Shown one piece after another: positions 1 to 10,300 of a DNA stretch of 64,000 nucleotides. The position numbers and the translations under genes are program-made. Origin of the DNA: Pseudomonas lactis (GTDB lineage: Bacteria > Pseudomonadota > Gammaproteobacteria > Pseudomonadales > Pseudomonadaceae); NCBI RefSeq assembly GCF_001439845.1, contig NZ_JYLO01000001.1, positions 606,500 to 670,499 of the forward strand, read 5' to 3'. The notes under the pieces were generated by a model, which did not search any database, was not told the origin of the DNA, and saw only the letters and a program-made list of their open reading frames with translations. Numbering within the stretch: position 1 is the first letter of the stretch; every line of letters starts with the position of its first letter.

Positions 1-650
1 CGCACGGCGGCCAGGCGCGTCGGGGTGTCGGTTTCGTGCAGGCTGAAAAACAACAGCGGCAGCTTGTGCTCCAGGCCTTCTTGGGCTTCTGCGGCGAGCT
101 TCAGGCCCAGCCCCGTGCCGCAGAAGTCCACGTCCATCACGATCGCCGACGGCAATCGCTCGGTCATGGCCGCGCGAAAGGCGGCGACGCTGTCCAGAGC
201 GTGGGCGCTCATGCCAAAGAATTCGAGCTGCTTGGCCAGGCGCTCGGCGCGGTCATGGTCGGCGAGCATCACGTAGATCGGCTTGCGCATCGGCGGCAGG
301 AAGGTTTGCTCAAGCTGATCGCCCTGGCGCAGGCCGGTGCGGGACAGGCGTTGCATCAAACGGTTGAGCTCGGTGATCAGTTGGCTGCTCAGGCGGCCAC
401 GGTTCTCATCCACTGCTTGCAGGGATTCACTGATATGCCGTGCCAGTTGCGTGTGTTCGGGCTGTTCGAAGCGTTCGGCGAAGCGCTGCAGGCGCAGGTT
501 GGCTTCGCTGAGTTCGGAAAAGTCGGCGTTCGACCACTCGCTGCGCTGCAGGCGCTGCCAGATCTCAAGAATTTGACGTGCCTGATGAATTACCCGCTGG
601 GCAAAGTGCTGCTTGAGACGCTCGCGGCTGGGGTCTTCTGACTCGGTCAT
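1..650 (-). CDS. gcbA: GcbA-like response regulator / diguanylate cyclase, N-terminal part
   Basis: This minus-strand reading frame starts with ATG at 648-650 and runs off the left edge without a stop, so only the first 216 residues are seen. The first 115 or so residues are helical and charged. A receiver-like domain then begins near residue 121 (RKPIYVMLADHD), with a likely phospho-acceptor Asp in the segment IVMDVDF. In P. aeruginosa the gene beside the DUF2333-NUDIX-SUI1-speA block is gcbA (PA4843), a receiver-GGDEF diguanylate cyclase that makes cyclic di-GMP and promotes initial surface attachment. The GGDEF domain would lie outside the window and is not observed. The name therefore rests on the N-terminal sequence and synteny recalled from memory. 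The gene is divergent from the DUF2333 gene. Confidence 0.75.
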   Translation of the reverse strand, partial: MTESEDPSRERLKQHFAQRVIHQARQILEIWQRLQRSEWSNADFSELSEANLRLQRFAERFEQPEHTQLARHISESLQAVDENRGRLSSQLITELNRLMQRLSRTGLRQGDQLEQTFLPPMRKPIYVMLADHDRAERLAKQLEFFGMSAHALDSVAAFRAAMTERLPSAIVMDVDFCGTGLGLKLAAEAQEGLEHKLPLLFFSLHETDTPTRLAAV

Positions 651-948
651 ATCCTGACTACTGTGAGGGTGCATGCTGAGGTCGACTGATGGCGCTATGC
701 TAGCACCTCTTTTCTGATAGATGAGTGTCATACGTCAATTAAGTCTGCATGCCTGAGATTCAGTTATTGACCGGCTGGTCGCCCAGCGTGAAAGGTGTGC
801 ATCCTTTATAGTCCAAGCGGCCCGGTGCGCCACTTTCGTGTAAAAGCCCCGCACCGACGGGCACGATGGGGTAGGGTTGTGGTCGGAGTGTCTGAACGCA
901 CCCGGACAATTGACGTGCATGAACTCAAGTGATTGAAAGGATATCGCC
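651..948. promoter_or_regulatory. Divergent intergenic region gcbA / DUF2333
   Basis: About 300 bp separate two divergent genes and must hold both promoters. I see no convincing ORF. There is an inverted repeat CGGTGCG (823-829) / CGCACCG (850-856), and a GAAAGG motif just before the DUF2333 start serves as its ribosome binding site. No specific regulator site is recognised. Confidence 0.4.
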
Positions 949-2016
949 ATGCTGGACTGGAAAAACCGTGAAGGCAGTGCCAAAGGCCCCGCCCCTGAGC
1001 CCAAGTCGGCCAACCGCAGCTATTTTCGCAACTTGCTGATGAGCCGGGCTTTGCTCAGCATCATCGGCCTGTACCTGCTGGTCACCGGTGGCCTGGGTTG
1101 GTACTGGAGCCAGGAGCCGGCGCTGTTTCCGGTGCAGCAAAATGCCCAGCTTGCCGCCGAGAAGGAAGGCAAGCAGATGGTGGTCGGCTATACCACCGTC
1201 GAAACCCTCAAGACCGTGGTCGGCACCTTGCTGAACAAACCGGGCGGTTATATTTCCAACGACCGTTTCCCGCCGGGCTTGTGGATGGACAACATGCCAA
1301 GCTGGGAATACGGCGTGCTGGTGCAGGTGCGTGACCTCACTCGTGCCCTGCGTAAAGACTTTGCTCGCTCCCAGTCGCAGTCGGCTGAAGACGCTGACTT
1401 GGCCAAGGCCGAGCCGCGCTTCAACTTCGATAACAAGAGCTGGGTGCTGCCTTCCAGTGAGTCGGAATACCAGGAAGGCATCAATTCCCTGAGCCGCTAC
1501 GAAGCGCGCCTGTCTGACCCGAACCAGCGCGGCGCGCTGTTTTATGCGCGTGCCGACAACCTCAACAACTGGCTGGGCGATGTGGCCACCCGTTTGGGTT
1601 CGCTGTCCCAGCGCCTGTCGGCCAGTGTGGGCCGGGTCAAGCTGAACACTGCGCTGAAAACTGAGGCGCTGGCGCCGGGTGAAGTGCCCCAGGTCGATGA
1701 AGAAGTGGTGGAGACCCCATGGATGCAGATCGACAACGTGTTCTACGAAGCGCGCGGCCAGGCGTGGGCCCTGTCCCATCTGTTGCGTGCCATCGAAGTC
1801 GATTTTGCCGACGTACTGGCCAAGAAAAACGCCACCGTCAGCGTGCGCCAGATCATTCGTGAGCTGGAGGCCTCGCAGGAACCGGTATGGAGTCCTATGA
1901 TTCTTAACGGCAGTGGCTTCGGTGTACTGGCGAACCATTCGCTGGTGATGGCCAACTACATTTCCCGGGCAAACGCTGCAGTGATCGACTTGCGTCAGCT
2001 CCTCAACCAGGGTTGA
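949..2016 (+). CDS. DUF2333 family inner-membrane protein
   Basis: The product is 355 aa. It has a charged cytoplasmic N-terminus of about 30 residues and a single membrane segment near residues 33-52 (LLSIIGLYLLVTGGLGWYW). A long soluble, mostly helical domain follows and is probably periplasmic. The ATG at 949 is preceded by GAAAGG. The family is widespread in gammaproteobacteria and has no established function that I know of. The stop codon overlaps the start of the following NUDIX gene (TGATG), so the two are very likely translationally coupled. The position between gcbA and speA matches the PAO1 order. I assign no biochemical role. Confidence 0.8.
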   Translation: MLDWKNREGSAKGPAPEPKSANRSYFRNLLMSRALLSIIGLYLLVTGGLGWYWSQEPALFPVQQNAQLAAEKEGKQMVVGYTTVETLKTVVGTLLNKPGGYISNDRFPPGLWMDNMPSWEYGVLVQVRDLTRALRKDFARSQSQSAEDADLAKAEPRFNFDNKSWVLPSSESEYQEGINSLSRYEARLSDPNQRGALFYARADNLNNWLGDVATRLGSLSQRLSASVGRVKLNTALKTEALAPGEVPQVDEEVVETPWMQIDNVFYEARGQAWALSHLLRAIEVDFADVLAKKNATVSVRQIIRELEASQEPVWSPMILNGSGFGVLANHSLVMANYISRANAAVIDLRQLLNQG

Positions 2017-2555
2017 TGATGGACGCTACTCAAAAGGAGGCCGCACACCGAGCGGCTTCCGATGCTGAACTGATCTGCTGGGTCGACGAGCAGGACCACC
2101 TGCTCGGCCACCTGGTCAGGTCTGACCTGCGCCAGCGCGGCTTGATCGGCCGTTGCACCTTTATCTTCCTGTTCAATTCCAGAGGCGAGCTGTGTGTGCA
2201 CCGGCGCACGCTGAGCAAGGCGTTGTATCCAGGATATTGGGATACGGCGGCGGGTGGGATGGTGGCCAAAGGTGAGAGTTATGCCGTTTCGGCAGCCCGC
2301 GAGCTGGAAGAGGAGTTGGGCGTCAGCGGTGTGCCCTTGACCGAACATGACCATTTCTATTTTGAGGATGGCGACAGTCGGCTTTGGTGCAAATCCTACT
2401 CCGCCCTCTGGGACGGCCCCCTGCGCCTGCAGCCCGAGGAGGTCATGGAAGCGCGGTTTTTAAGCATCGAAATCATCCAGCAGGAGGCCGAACAAAAGCC
2501 CTACTGCCCGGACGCCCAGGAAGGGTTGCGGCGCTATCTGGCCTCGCGTCGCTAA
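2016..2555 (+). CDS. NUDIX hydrolase (YfcD-like)
   Basis: The 179-aa product carries a full NUDIX box near residues 80-103: GG, then GES, then RELEEELGV, matching G-x5-E-x7-REUXEE-x2-GU. Such enzymes hydrolyse nucleoside diphosphates linked to another moiety, using Mg2+ held by the box glutamates. The sequence around the box (RTLSKALYPGYWDTAAGG) resembles the YfcD/isopentenyl-diphosphate-isomerase-like branch, but the substrate is unknown. The start is the ATG at 2016, overlapping the upstream TGA. ATG at 2019 and TTG at 2013 are also in frame. Overlap with the DUF2333 gene indicates one transcript. Confidence 0.85.
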   Translation: MMDATQKEAAHRAASDAELICWVDEQDHLLGHLVRSDLRQRGLIGRCTFIFLFNSRGELCVHRRTLSKALYPGYWDTAAGGMVAKGESYAVSAARELEEELGVSGVPLTEHDHFYFEDGDSRLWCKSYSALWDGPLRLQPEEVMEARFLSIEIIQQEAEQKPYCPDAQEGLRRYLASRR

Positions 2556-2564
2556 AGTTGCAAA

Positions 2565-2578
2565 AAATGGCGCCATTT
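2565..2578. repeat. 14-bp perfect palindrome after the NUDIX gene
   Basis: AAATGGCGCCATTT is a perfect palindrome ten bases after the NUDIX stop codon and about 160 bases before the SUI1 gene. It has no U-tract on either side, so it is not a standard terminator. It could be a protein-binding site. No function is known. Confidence 0.35.
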
Positions 2579-2737
2579 GGCTCTTAGCAAGTCGGCTTTT
2601 TGCCGTTACACTGCGCGCCTTTTCACCCGAACCACATTAGCGGTTCGGTAGCGCTGCCCCTGCCTGAGTGGGGCTTCGCGGTCGGTCACCGCCTTGTGTG
2701 GCGCCGATCAGTCTTCATCCTCCCAAGAGGATTGCCG

Positions 2738-3109
2738 GTGGCCAAAAAAGCCGCATCCTTCGCCGCCCTTGGTGGCCTGGTATTTTCCACCGACGCAGGT
2801 CGACACTGCCCGGACTGTCGTCAGCCCGTGGATTCGTGCACCTGCAAACAGACCCTGATCCCCGAAGGCGACGGTATTGCCCGCGTGCGTCGCGAGAGCA
2901 AAGGCCGTGGCGGCAAGACGGTGACCACCATCACCGGCGTGCCCCTGGCTGAAGAGGCCCTGAAGGAACTGGCCACCTCGCTGAAAAAGCGCTGTGGCAC
3001 CGGTGGCGCGTTGAAAGACGGGGTCATCGAGATCCAGGGCGATCACGTCGAGTTGCTGTTGGCCGAGCTGATCAAGCTCGGGTACAAGGCCAAGAAGTCC
3101 GGCGGCTGA
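2738..3109 (+). CDS. SUI1/YciH-family translation initiation factor homologue
   Basis: The 123-aa protein has the SUI1 (eIF1-like) fold in its C-terminal two thirds, with the basic loop GRGGKTVTTITG and the following helix-strand segment. The N-terminal part has four cysteines (C24, C27, C34, C36) in a CxxC...CxC pattern that could bind a metal. I choose the GTG at 2738 because AAGAGG lies eight bases upstream and the protein then begins VAKKAASFAAL, the usual form of this family. The frame stays open upstream to 2600, but that part looks non-coding. In bacteria YciH-type proteins affect initiation fidelity and are not essential. The gene sits just before speA, as in PAO1. Confidence 0.88.
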   Translation: MAKKAASFAALGGLVFSTDAGRHCPDCRQPVDSCTCKQTLIPEGDGIARVRRESKGRGGKTVTTITGVPLAEEALKELATSLKKRCGTGGALKDGVIEIQGDHVELLLAELIKLGYKAKKSGG

Positions 3110-3252
3110 AAGCCTCTTCCCAACCTGTGGCTAAACTCTGTCCTGCCAGTGGGGTCTACTTCCCTTGCAGGCAAATCGTCATTTTCATTCTTTAGACTGC
3201 GCCAGCCTCGAACGAGAGGTGGCGCCTTCGCCTTCATTTATAGGGGACTTCG

Positions 3253-5166
3253 ATGTCCGTACGACGCACACGCAAAGACGATGGCAGCCAATGGACAGTT
3301 GCGGACAGCCGCAGTGTTTACGGGATTCGCCATTGGGGGGCCGGGTATTTCGCGATCAATGAAGCCGGTCGCGTAGAAGTTCGTCCGAACGGCCCGAACA
3401 GCACGCCCGTCGACTTGTACGAGCAAGTCGACGAGTTGCGCAAAAGCGGCCTGTCGTTGCCGCTGCTGGTGCGCTTCCCCGATATCCTGCAAGACCGCGT
3501 GCGCCAATTGACTGGTGCCTTCGATGCCAACATCGAGCGCCTGGAATACCAGAGCAAGTACACCGCGCTGTACCCGATCAAGGTGAACCAGCAGGAAGCG
3601 GTGATCGAGAACATCATTGCCACCCAGAACGTCTCCATCGGCCTGGAAGCCGGCTCCAAGCCTGAGCTGCTGGCCGTGTTGGCCTTGGCGCCGAAGGGCG
3701 GCACCATCGTCTGCAACGGTTATAAAGATCGTGAGTTCATCCGCCTGGCGCTGATGGGCCAGAAGCTCGGCCACAACGTGTTCATCGTGATCGAGAAAGA
3801 GTCTGAGGTAGGGCTGGTGATCGAAGAGGCGGCGAGCCTCAAGGTCAAGCCGCAGGTGGGCCTGCGTGTGCGCCTGTCGTCCCTGGCATCGAGCAAGTGG
3901 GCAGACACCGGTGGCGAGAAATCCAAATTCGGTCTGTCGGCGGCGCAGTTGCTGTCGGTGGTCGAGCGCTTCCGCGCGGCCGGCCTGGACCAGGGCATCC
4001 GCTTGCTGCACTTTCACATGGGCTCGCAAATCGCCAACCTGGCTGACTACCAGCACGGGTTCAAGGAAGCCATTCGTTACTACGGCGAACTGCGCAACCT
4101 CGGCCTGCCGGTGGACCACATCGACGTCGGCGGTGGCCTGGGCGTGGACTACGACGGTACCCACTCGCGCAACGCCAGTTCGATCAACTACGACATGGAC
4201 GACTACGCCGGCGTGGTGGTGGGCATGCTCAAGGAATTCTGCGACGCGCAGAGCCTGCCGCACCCGAACATCTTCTCCGAAAGCGGCCGCTCCCTGACCG
4301 CTCACCACGCCATGCTGGTGGTGCAGGTGACTGACGTCGAGAAGCACAACGACGAAATCCCGACCATCGAAAACAAGGAAAGCCTGCCCGAAACCGTGCA
4401 ATGGCTGGTGGACCTGCTCGGCCCGACCGACATCGAGATGGTCACCGAAACCTACTGGCGCGCCACCCACTACATGAGCGACGTGGCGGCCCAGTACGCC
4501 GACGGCAAGCTGACCCTGGCGGAAAAAGCCCTGGCCGAACAGTGCTACTTCGCGGTGTGCCGTCGCCTGCACAACTCGTTGAAAGCCCGCCAGCGTTCGC
4601 ACCGCCAGGTGCTGGACGAACTCAACGACAAGCTGGCCGACAAGTACATCTGCAACTTCTCGGTGTTCCAGAGCTTGCCGGATACCTGGGCCATCGGCCA
4701 GGTGCTGCCTATCCTGCCGCTGCACCGCCTCGACGAAGAGCCGCTGCGCCGCGCCGTGCTGCAAGACCTGACCTGCGACTCCGACGGCAAGATCAAGCAA
4801 TACGTCGACGAGCAGAGCATCGAAACCAGCCTGCCGGTGCACGGCTTGAACGAAGGCGAGGACTACCTGCTGGGGATCTTCCTGGTCGGCGCGTATCAGG
4901 AAATCCTGGGTGACATGCACAACCTGTTCGGTGATACCGACTCGGTGAACATCTACCAGCGTGAAGACGGTTCGGTGTACAGCGCCGGGATCGAGACCCA
5001 CGACACCATCGAAGACATGCTGCGCTATGTGCACTTGTCGCCGGAGGAGTTGATGACGCATTACCGTGACAAGTGCGCCAGTGCGAAGATCTCGGCCTCG
5101 GAGCGCACCCAGTTCCTGGATGCGTTGCGCCTGGGCCTGACGCGTTCTTCGTACCTGTCCTCGTAA
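3253..5166 (+). CDS. speA: Biosynthetic arginine decarboxylase
   Basis: The 637-aa product is a full-length SpeA. It decarboxylates L-arginine to agmatine, the first step from arginine to putrescine and spermidine. It is a fold-type III PLP enzyme: the cofactor lysine is K110 in the motif YPIKVNQ, and the C-terminal active-site Cys lies near residue 508 in the motif TCDSDGK. The PLP-binding glycine-rich segment [14 protein letters not shown] is clear. Start ATG at 3253 has GGGGA as its ribosome binding site. The gene ends five bases before a REPIN that separates it from the convergent MATE gene. Length and motifs match the family; I see no defects. Confidence 0.96.
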   Translation: MSVRRTRKDDGSQWTVADSRSVYGIRHWGAGYFAINEAGRVEVRPNGPNSTPVDLYEQVDELRKSGLSLPLLVRFPDILQDRVRQLTGAFDANIERLEYQSKYTALYPIKVNQQEAVIENIIATQNVSIGLEAGSKPELLAVLALAPKGGTIVCNGYKDREFIRLALMGQKLGHNVFIVIEKESEVGLVIEEAASLKVKPQVGLRVRLSSLASSKWADTGGEKSKFGLSAAQLLSVVERFRAAGLDQGIRLLHFHMGSQIANLADYQHGFKEAIRYYGELRNLGLPVDHIDVGGGLGVDYDGTHSRNASSINYDMDDYAGVVVGMLKEFCDAQSLPHPNIFSESGRSLTAHHAMLVVQVTDVEKHNDEIPTIENKESLPETVQWLVDLLGPTDIEMVTETYWRATHYMSDVAAQYADGKLTLAEKALAEQCYFAVCRRLHNSLKARQRSHRQVLDELNDKLADKYICNFSVFQSLPDTWAIGQVLPILPLHRLDEEPLRRAVLQDLTCDSDGKIKQYVDEQSIETSLPVHGLNEGEDYLLGIFLVGAYQEILGDMHNLFGDTDSVNIYQREDGSVYSAGIETHDTIEDMLRYVHLSPEELMTHYRDKCASAKISASERTQFLDALRLGLTRSSYLSS

Positions 5167-5170
5167 TAAA

Positions 5171-5263
5171 AATGTGGGAGCGGGCTTGCCCGCGATGGCG
5201 GAGTGTCAGGCAACCGTTAGGGGGCTGACCCACCGCCATCGCAGGCAAGCCAGCTCCCACATT
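5171..5263. repeat. REPIN (GTGGGAGC family), speA/MATE convergent gap
   Basis: Two REP palindromes in inverted orientation form one long hairpin: the left arm begins TGTGGGAGCGGGCTTGCC and the right arm ends GGCAAGCCAGCTCCCACA. The element fills the 112-bp gap between two convergent genes and could act as a bidirectional transcript end. Confidence 0.9.
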
Positions 5264-5278
5264 TGGGTCTGCGTTCCT

Positions 5279-6622
5279 TCAGTTCCCGCCCAGCCACAGT
5301 CCTTGCCGATTCAGGCGCCAGGCTATCGCCCAGAGCGTCAGGCTGCGCACCGCCATGAACAGCAGGAAGGTGAACCACAACCCGTGGTTGCCCAGCCCCT
5401 GCAACGCCCAGGCAATCGGCAGTACCAGCAGCACCGTCAGCAACATCCCATTGCGCATCTCCCGCGCGCGCGTTGCACCGATAAACAAGCCATCAAGTAG
5501 ATAACTCCACACTGCAATCAACGGCAATACCGCGAGGTAGGGCAGATAGATGTCGGCGGTTTCGCGCACGCTGGGGATATCGGTTTGCATGGCGATGAAC
5601 AGATGGCCGCCAAAGGTGAACAGCAGGGCGAAACCCACGCTGGCGATCAGTGACCAACCGCAGGCCACCACCAATGAGCGACGCAACGCCTGTCGGTCGC
5701 GGGCGCCGATGGCGTGGCCGCACAGGGCTTCGACCGCGTGGGCCAAGCCATCCAATGCATGAGCCGTCAGTAACAGGCCGTTAAGCAGCAGCGCATTGGC
5801 TGCCACGGTGGCATCTCCCAACCGTGCGCCTTGCACCGTGATCATGAAAAACACCGACTGCAGTGCCAGGCTGCGGATGAAGATGTCGCGGTTGACCGCC
5901 AGTAACGGGCGCCAGCTTTGCCACCGTTTCAAGGCGGCCCAAGCAATATGCCCGGGGTAGGCACGTAGGGCTTTTTGCGTAAGCGCCAGGCCGAGTAGGG
6001 CGCCGGTCCACTCGGCGATTACCGAGGCGCGGGCGGAGCCGACCACACCCCAGTCCAGTCCGAGGACGAACCATAGGTTAAGCGCGATGTTGACCAGGTT
6101 GGTGGTCAGCAAAATCGCCAATGGCGCTCGGGCGTTCTGGGTGCCGAGGAACCAGCCGACCAGTGCATAGCTGGCGAGGGCGGCGGGCAGGCCGAACAGG
6201 CGGGTGTGGAAAAACTCGCGGGTCAGTTGGTTCAGTTCGGGCGAGGGCTGCATCCATTCCAGGGCCAGGTGGCTCAATGGAATGCCCACGGTGCCCAGCA
6301 GCATCGCCAGGCCCAGCGCCAGCAACAAGCCTTGCAACAGAATCTGCCGCAACGCCGCCCCGTCGTTGCGCCCGGCGGCTTGGGCGGCGAAGCCGGTGGA
6401 GCCCATGCGCAGGAAGCCCATGGCCCAGGCGAGGAAGGTATACAGGCTGGCACCGACAGCCACGGCGCCCAGTTGGTGGGCGTGGGGCAGGTGGCCGATG
6501 ACCATGCTGTCCACCAGGGCCACCAACGGCACCGAGATATTCGACAGGATCATCGGCGCGGCCAGGGCCCAGACGCGGCGATGGGTGGGGCGGTGGCGCC
6601 AGTCGGTCAATAAGGTGGACAT
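5279..6622 (-). CDS. MATE-family multidrug/metabolite exporter
   Basis: The 447-aa membrane protein has about 12 hydrophobic segments arranged in two homologous halves, typical of MATE Na+/H+-coupled exporters (NorM/DinF type). The N-terminal helix contains the conserved APMILSNISVPLVALVDSMVIGHL region. The start is the ATG at 6620-6622 (MSTLLTDWRH), with GGAG five to eight bases upstream. The frame remains open for about 60 further codons, but those codons only translate REP repeats and are not part of the gene. The substrate cannot be told from sequence. It is transcribed towards speA and separated from it by a REPIN. Confidence 0.9.
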   Translation of the reverse strand: MSTLLTDWRHRPTHRRVWALAAPMILSNISVPLVALVDSMVIGHLPHAHQLGAVAVGASLYTFLAWAMGFLRMGSTGFAAQAAGRNDGAALRQILLQGLLLALGLAMLLGTVGIPLSHLALEWMQPSPELNQLTREFFHTRLFGLPAALASYALVGWFLGTQNARAPLAILLTTNLVNIALNLWFVLGLDWGVVGSARASVIAEWTGALLGLALTQKALRAYPGHIAWAALKRWQSWRPLLAVNRDIFIRSLALQSVFFMITVQGARLGDATVAANALLLNGLLLTAHALDGLAHAVEALCGHAIGARDRQALRRSLVVACGWSLIASVGFALLFTFGGHLFIAMQTDIPSVRETADIYLPYLAVLPLIAVWSYLLDGLFIGATRAREMRNGMLLTVLLVLPIAWALQGLGNHGLWFTFLLFMAVRSLTLWAIAWRLNRQGLWLGGN

Positions 6623-6660
6623 GCAGTCTCCTTCGGGGGAGCGGCATTGTACCCGGCCAA

Positions 6661-7113
6661 TGTGGGAGCTGGCTTGCCTGCGAAGGCGGACTCCCAGCCG
6701 ACGCCTATTTACTTGACACCCTTCGATCCTACTGTGGGAACGGGCTTGCTCGCGAAGGCGGCCTGGCAGGCGACACAGTTGGATTGGGTATATATCCATT
6801 GCTGCGGTAACGGCTACTTAGGGTTCCGCCCTGACGGCGGCTCACTTTCGAAAAGCGCGAAAGTAAGCAAAGCGCTCTTGCCCCACCACTCGGCACCTCG
6901 CTTGGGCTCGGTGTGCCCGTAATCCGCCAGTGATTTGGGGGGCCGCCGCCACGCGCCATCCATGGCGCGGGGCGGCTAAACCGGCATCCCTGCCGGTTTA
7001 CCCCCCAAATCCCTGTCGAATTCCGGCCAGCGTGGTTTGACGGGGCGCTTAAGATCAAGATCAAAAGCAGATCAAGAGCAGATCAAGAGCGGCTCGCTTC
7101 GCATCGTGGTTAC
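6661..7113. repeat. Long composite structured repeat (REP pair plus multi-stem element)
   Basis: The element opens with two directly repeated REP units (TGTGGGAGCTGGCTTGCC at 6661 and TGTGGGAACGGGCTTGCT at 6733). It continues with a GC-rich block and ends in a purine-rich tract built on repeated GATCAA(G/A) words (about 7050-7090). An outer stem GATTTGGGGGG (6932-6942) / CCCCCCAAATC (7001-7011) encloses two hairpins (6943-6976 and 6978-6999). A shortened copy of the whole element lies at 19824-20054. It fills most of the divergent gap between the MATE exporter and the alpha-2-macroglobulin gene. No credible ORF is present. Confidence 0.8.
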
Positions 7114-7327
7114 CGTCGGGTGCTACAGGCTGCAAAGTTGTGTGGATAGACAAGCCAGTTGCTCCCACATGTTGATCTTGATCGCCAATGGTTGTGGGAT
7201 TTGGCTCGGCTTCATGCCTACCTAGAACCAACCGCCCCTCCGTCGGTCAATGTGACCGGCACCGCAGCGGCTTGGTCGGCGCTGATATATAGTTCACCCC
7301 TCGGTTCCCTCTGACTATGAGTGCCCC
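7114..7327. promoter_or_regulatory. Upstream region of the alpha-2-macroglobulin gene
   Basis: This stretch must hold the promoter of the large lipoprotein gene. It contains one isolated half-REP (7151-7170, ending GCTCCCACAT) and a TATATA-containing AT-rich patch near 7285. I cannot assign -35/-10 boxes with confidence, and no ORF is credible. Confidence 0.35.
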
Positions 7328-10300
7328 ATGCTTAACAAAGGACTGTTCCTGGCCTGCGCGCTGGCCCTGCTGAGCGCTTGCGATTCTTCCGATAAACCCG
7401 CTGCACCGCCTGCGCCCCCTGTGGCGGCAGCGCCGAAGCCGGTGAAAGCTGCGGTGGACGTGGCAGCGTTGAAGCAACGCTATGCCGGGCGCGAGCTGAG
7501 CGTGGTGGACGTGTCCGAGGTGCAGTTGGACGGGGCCAGCACCTTGTCGGTGAGCTTTTCCATCCCCTTGGACCCCGATCAGAAATTCGCCGACAAGCTG
7601 CACTTGGTAGACAGCAAGTCCGGCAAGGTCGATGGCGCCTGGGAACTGTCCGATAACCTGATGGAATTGCGCCTGCGCCACCTTGAGCCGCAGCGCAAAC
7701 TGGTGCTGACCGTGGACGCCGGGGTGAAGGCGGTCAACGGCAACACCCTCGCCGCCGAATACAGCGCCCGCCTGGAAACCCGCGACCTGCAAGCCACCGT
7801 CGGCTTCGCCAGCCGTGGCACCCTGTTGCCGACGCGCCTGGCCGAGGGCCTGCCGGTGATCGCGTTGAATGTCGACAAGGTCGACGTGGAATTCTTTCGG
7901 ATCAAACCCGAATCCCTGCCGTCGTTCCTGGCGCAGTGGGGGCGTAATACCAGCCTGCAAAGCTATGAGTCCCGTGAACTGCTGCCAATGGCCGAACTGG
8001 TGTACGGCGGGCGTTTCGACCTGAACCCGGCGCGCAATACCCGCGAAACCCTGTTGCTACCGATTGCCGGCCTCAAGCAGTTGCAGCAGCCGGGCGTGTA
8101 TCTGGCGGTGATGCGCGCTTCGGGCACCTACAACTATTCGCAACCGGCCACCCTGTTCACCTTGAGTGATATCGGCCTATCCGTGCACCGCTATGCCAAT
8201 CGCCTGGATGTGTTTACCCAGGCCCTGGAAGGCGGCAAGGCACTGAACGGCGTCGAACTGGAAATCCTCGATGCCGAAGGCCGCGTGCTCGGCCAGGGCA
8301 AGACCGAAGACGGTGGCCACGCCGAGTTGCCGCTGCCGAAAAAAGCCCAGGTGTTACTGGCCAAGCAGGGCGAGCAAACCAGCCTGCTGCGCCTGGACAG
8401 CGCCGCGCTGGACCTGGCCGAGTTCGATATCGGCGGGCAACCGTCCCACCCATTGCAATTTTTTGTGTTCGGCCCACGTGACCTGTATCGCCCCGGCGAA
8501 ACTGTGTTGCTCAACGCACTGTTGCGTGACAAGGATGGCAAGGCGGTGAAGCCTCAGCCAGTGAGCGTCGAAGTGCGGCGCCCGGATGAACAGGTAAGTC
8601 GCAAGTTCGTGTGGGAGGCCGACGCGTCGGGCCTGTATCAATACCCGTTGCAACTGGCTGGCGAAGCGCCGACCGGGCGTTGGCAGTTGGTGTTCGACCT
8701 CGGTGACGGCAAACCGCAACTCTATGAATTCCTCGTCGAAGACTTCCTGCCCGAGCGCCTGGCGCTGGAACTCAAGGGCAGTGACACGGCGTTGAGCCCG
8801 GCGGATAACCCGGTCATCCAGGTCAACGGCCGTTACCTCTACGGCGCGCCCGCATCCGGTAACCGCGTCAGTGGCCAGGTGTATGTGCGCCCGCTGCGTG
8901 AGGCGGTCAAATCCCTGCCGGGCTACCAGTTCGGTTCCGTCACCGAAGAAGAGTTGAGCCAGGATTTCGAACTGGACGAAAGCGTACTCGACGCCAATGG
9001 CGAGCAAGCGCTGACCCTGGAAAGCAAGTGGGCCGAGGCCAAGTCGCCGCTGCAATTGATCGTGCAAGCCAGCCTGCAGGAGTCCGGCGGGCGGCCGATC
9101 ACCCGGCGCCTGGTGCAGCCTATCTGGCCGGCCGAGCAATTGCCGGGCCTGCGCGGGTTGTTTGACGGCAAGGAAACCAACGGCGATGGCCCGGTGGAAT
9201 TCGAAGTGCTGGTGGCCAACCAGGACGGTCAGAAACTGGCCGCACAAGACCTCAAGGTGCGCCTGGTGCGTGAGCGCCGCGACTACTACTGGAACTACTC
9301 GGAGAATGACGGCTGGAGCTACCACTTCAACGAGAAATTCCTCAACCTCGATGAGCAGAGCCTGAACATCAAGGCGGGCGACACCGCCAAGGTCAGCTTC
9401 CAGGTGGAGTGGGGCCCTTACCGCGTGGAGGTCGAAGACCCGCAGACCGGGCTGGTCAGCAGCCTGCGCTTCTGGGCCGGCTACCAGGCCCAGGACAACA
9501 CCGAAGGCGGCGCCGTGCGCCCCGACCAGGTCAAGCTAGCCTTGGACAAACCCGCCTATGGCGATGGCGACACCGCCAACGTCACCGTCACGCCACCGGC
9601 TGCCGGTAAAGGCTACCTGTTGGTGGAGTCTGCCGAAGGGCCGCTGTGGTGGCAGGAAATCGACGTGCCGGCCGAAGGCAAAAGCTTTGCGGTGAAGCTC
9701 GACCCGAAATGGTCGCGCCATGATCTGTATGTGAGCGCCCTGGTCATTCGCCCCGGCGAGCGCAAAGCCAACATCACGCCTAAACGCGCCGTGGGCTTGC
9801 TGCACCTGCCACTGGATCGCACCCAGCGCAAACTCGGCCTGACCCTCACCGCGCCAGAAAAAATGCGCCCCAAACAACCACTGACGGTGAAGATCGCCGC
9901 CAAAAACGCCGATGGCAGTGTGCCTCAACAGGTGCACGTACTGCTGGCGGCGGTGGACGTGGGCATCCTCAATATCACCGAATACCCAACGCCCGATCCC
10001 TACGCCAGCCTGTTCGGCCGCAAAGCCTATGGGGTCGACCAGTTCGACATCTATGGGCAACTGATCGAAGCCGGCCAGGGCCGTCTGGCCAGCCTGGCAT
10101 TTGGTGGCGACGCGGCGTTGGCCAAAGGCGGCAAGCGTCCGGACACCAGCGTAACCATCGTCGCCCTGCAAAGCGCCCCGGTGACCTTGAACGAGAAAGG
10201 CGAGGGCGAAGTCAGCGTCAATATCCCCGACTTCAACGGCGAACTGCGCCTGATGGCCCAAGCCTGGAGCGAGGATCGCTACGGTATGGCCGAAGGCAAG

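Noticed and set aside
36..641. 201-codon plus-strand frame at the left end
   Set aside because: It is the antisense shadow of the gcbA-like gene, whose minus-strand frame has a receiver domain.
3238..5061. 607-codon antisense frame over speA
   Set aside because: Long antisense frames are common in GC-rich genes. The sense frame has full enzyme motifs and the antisense product is low-complexity His/Val/Gln.
6623..6799. N-terminal extension of the MATE exporter frame
   Set aside because: The added residues only translate REP repeats (for example LREQARSHS), and a good ribosome binding site precedes the internal ATG at 6622.
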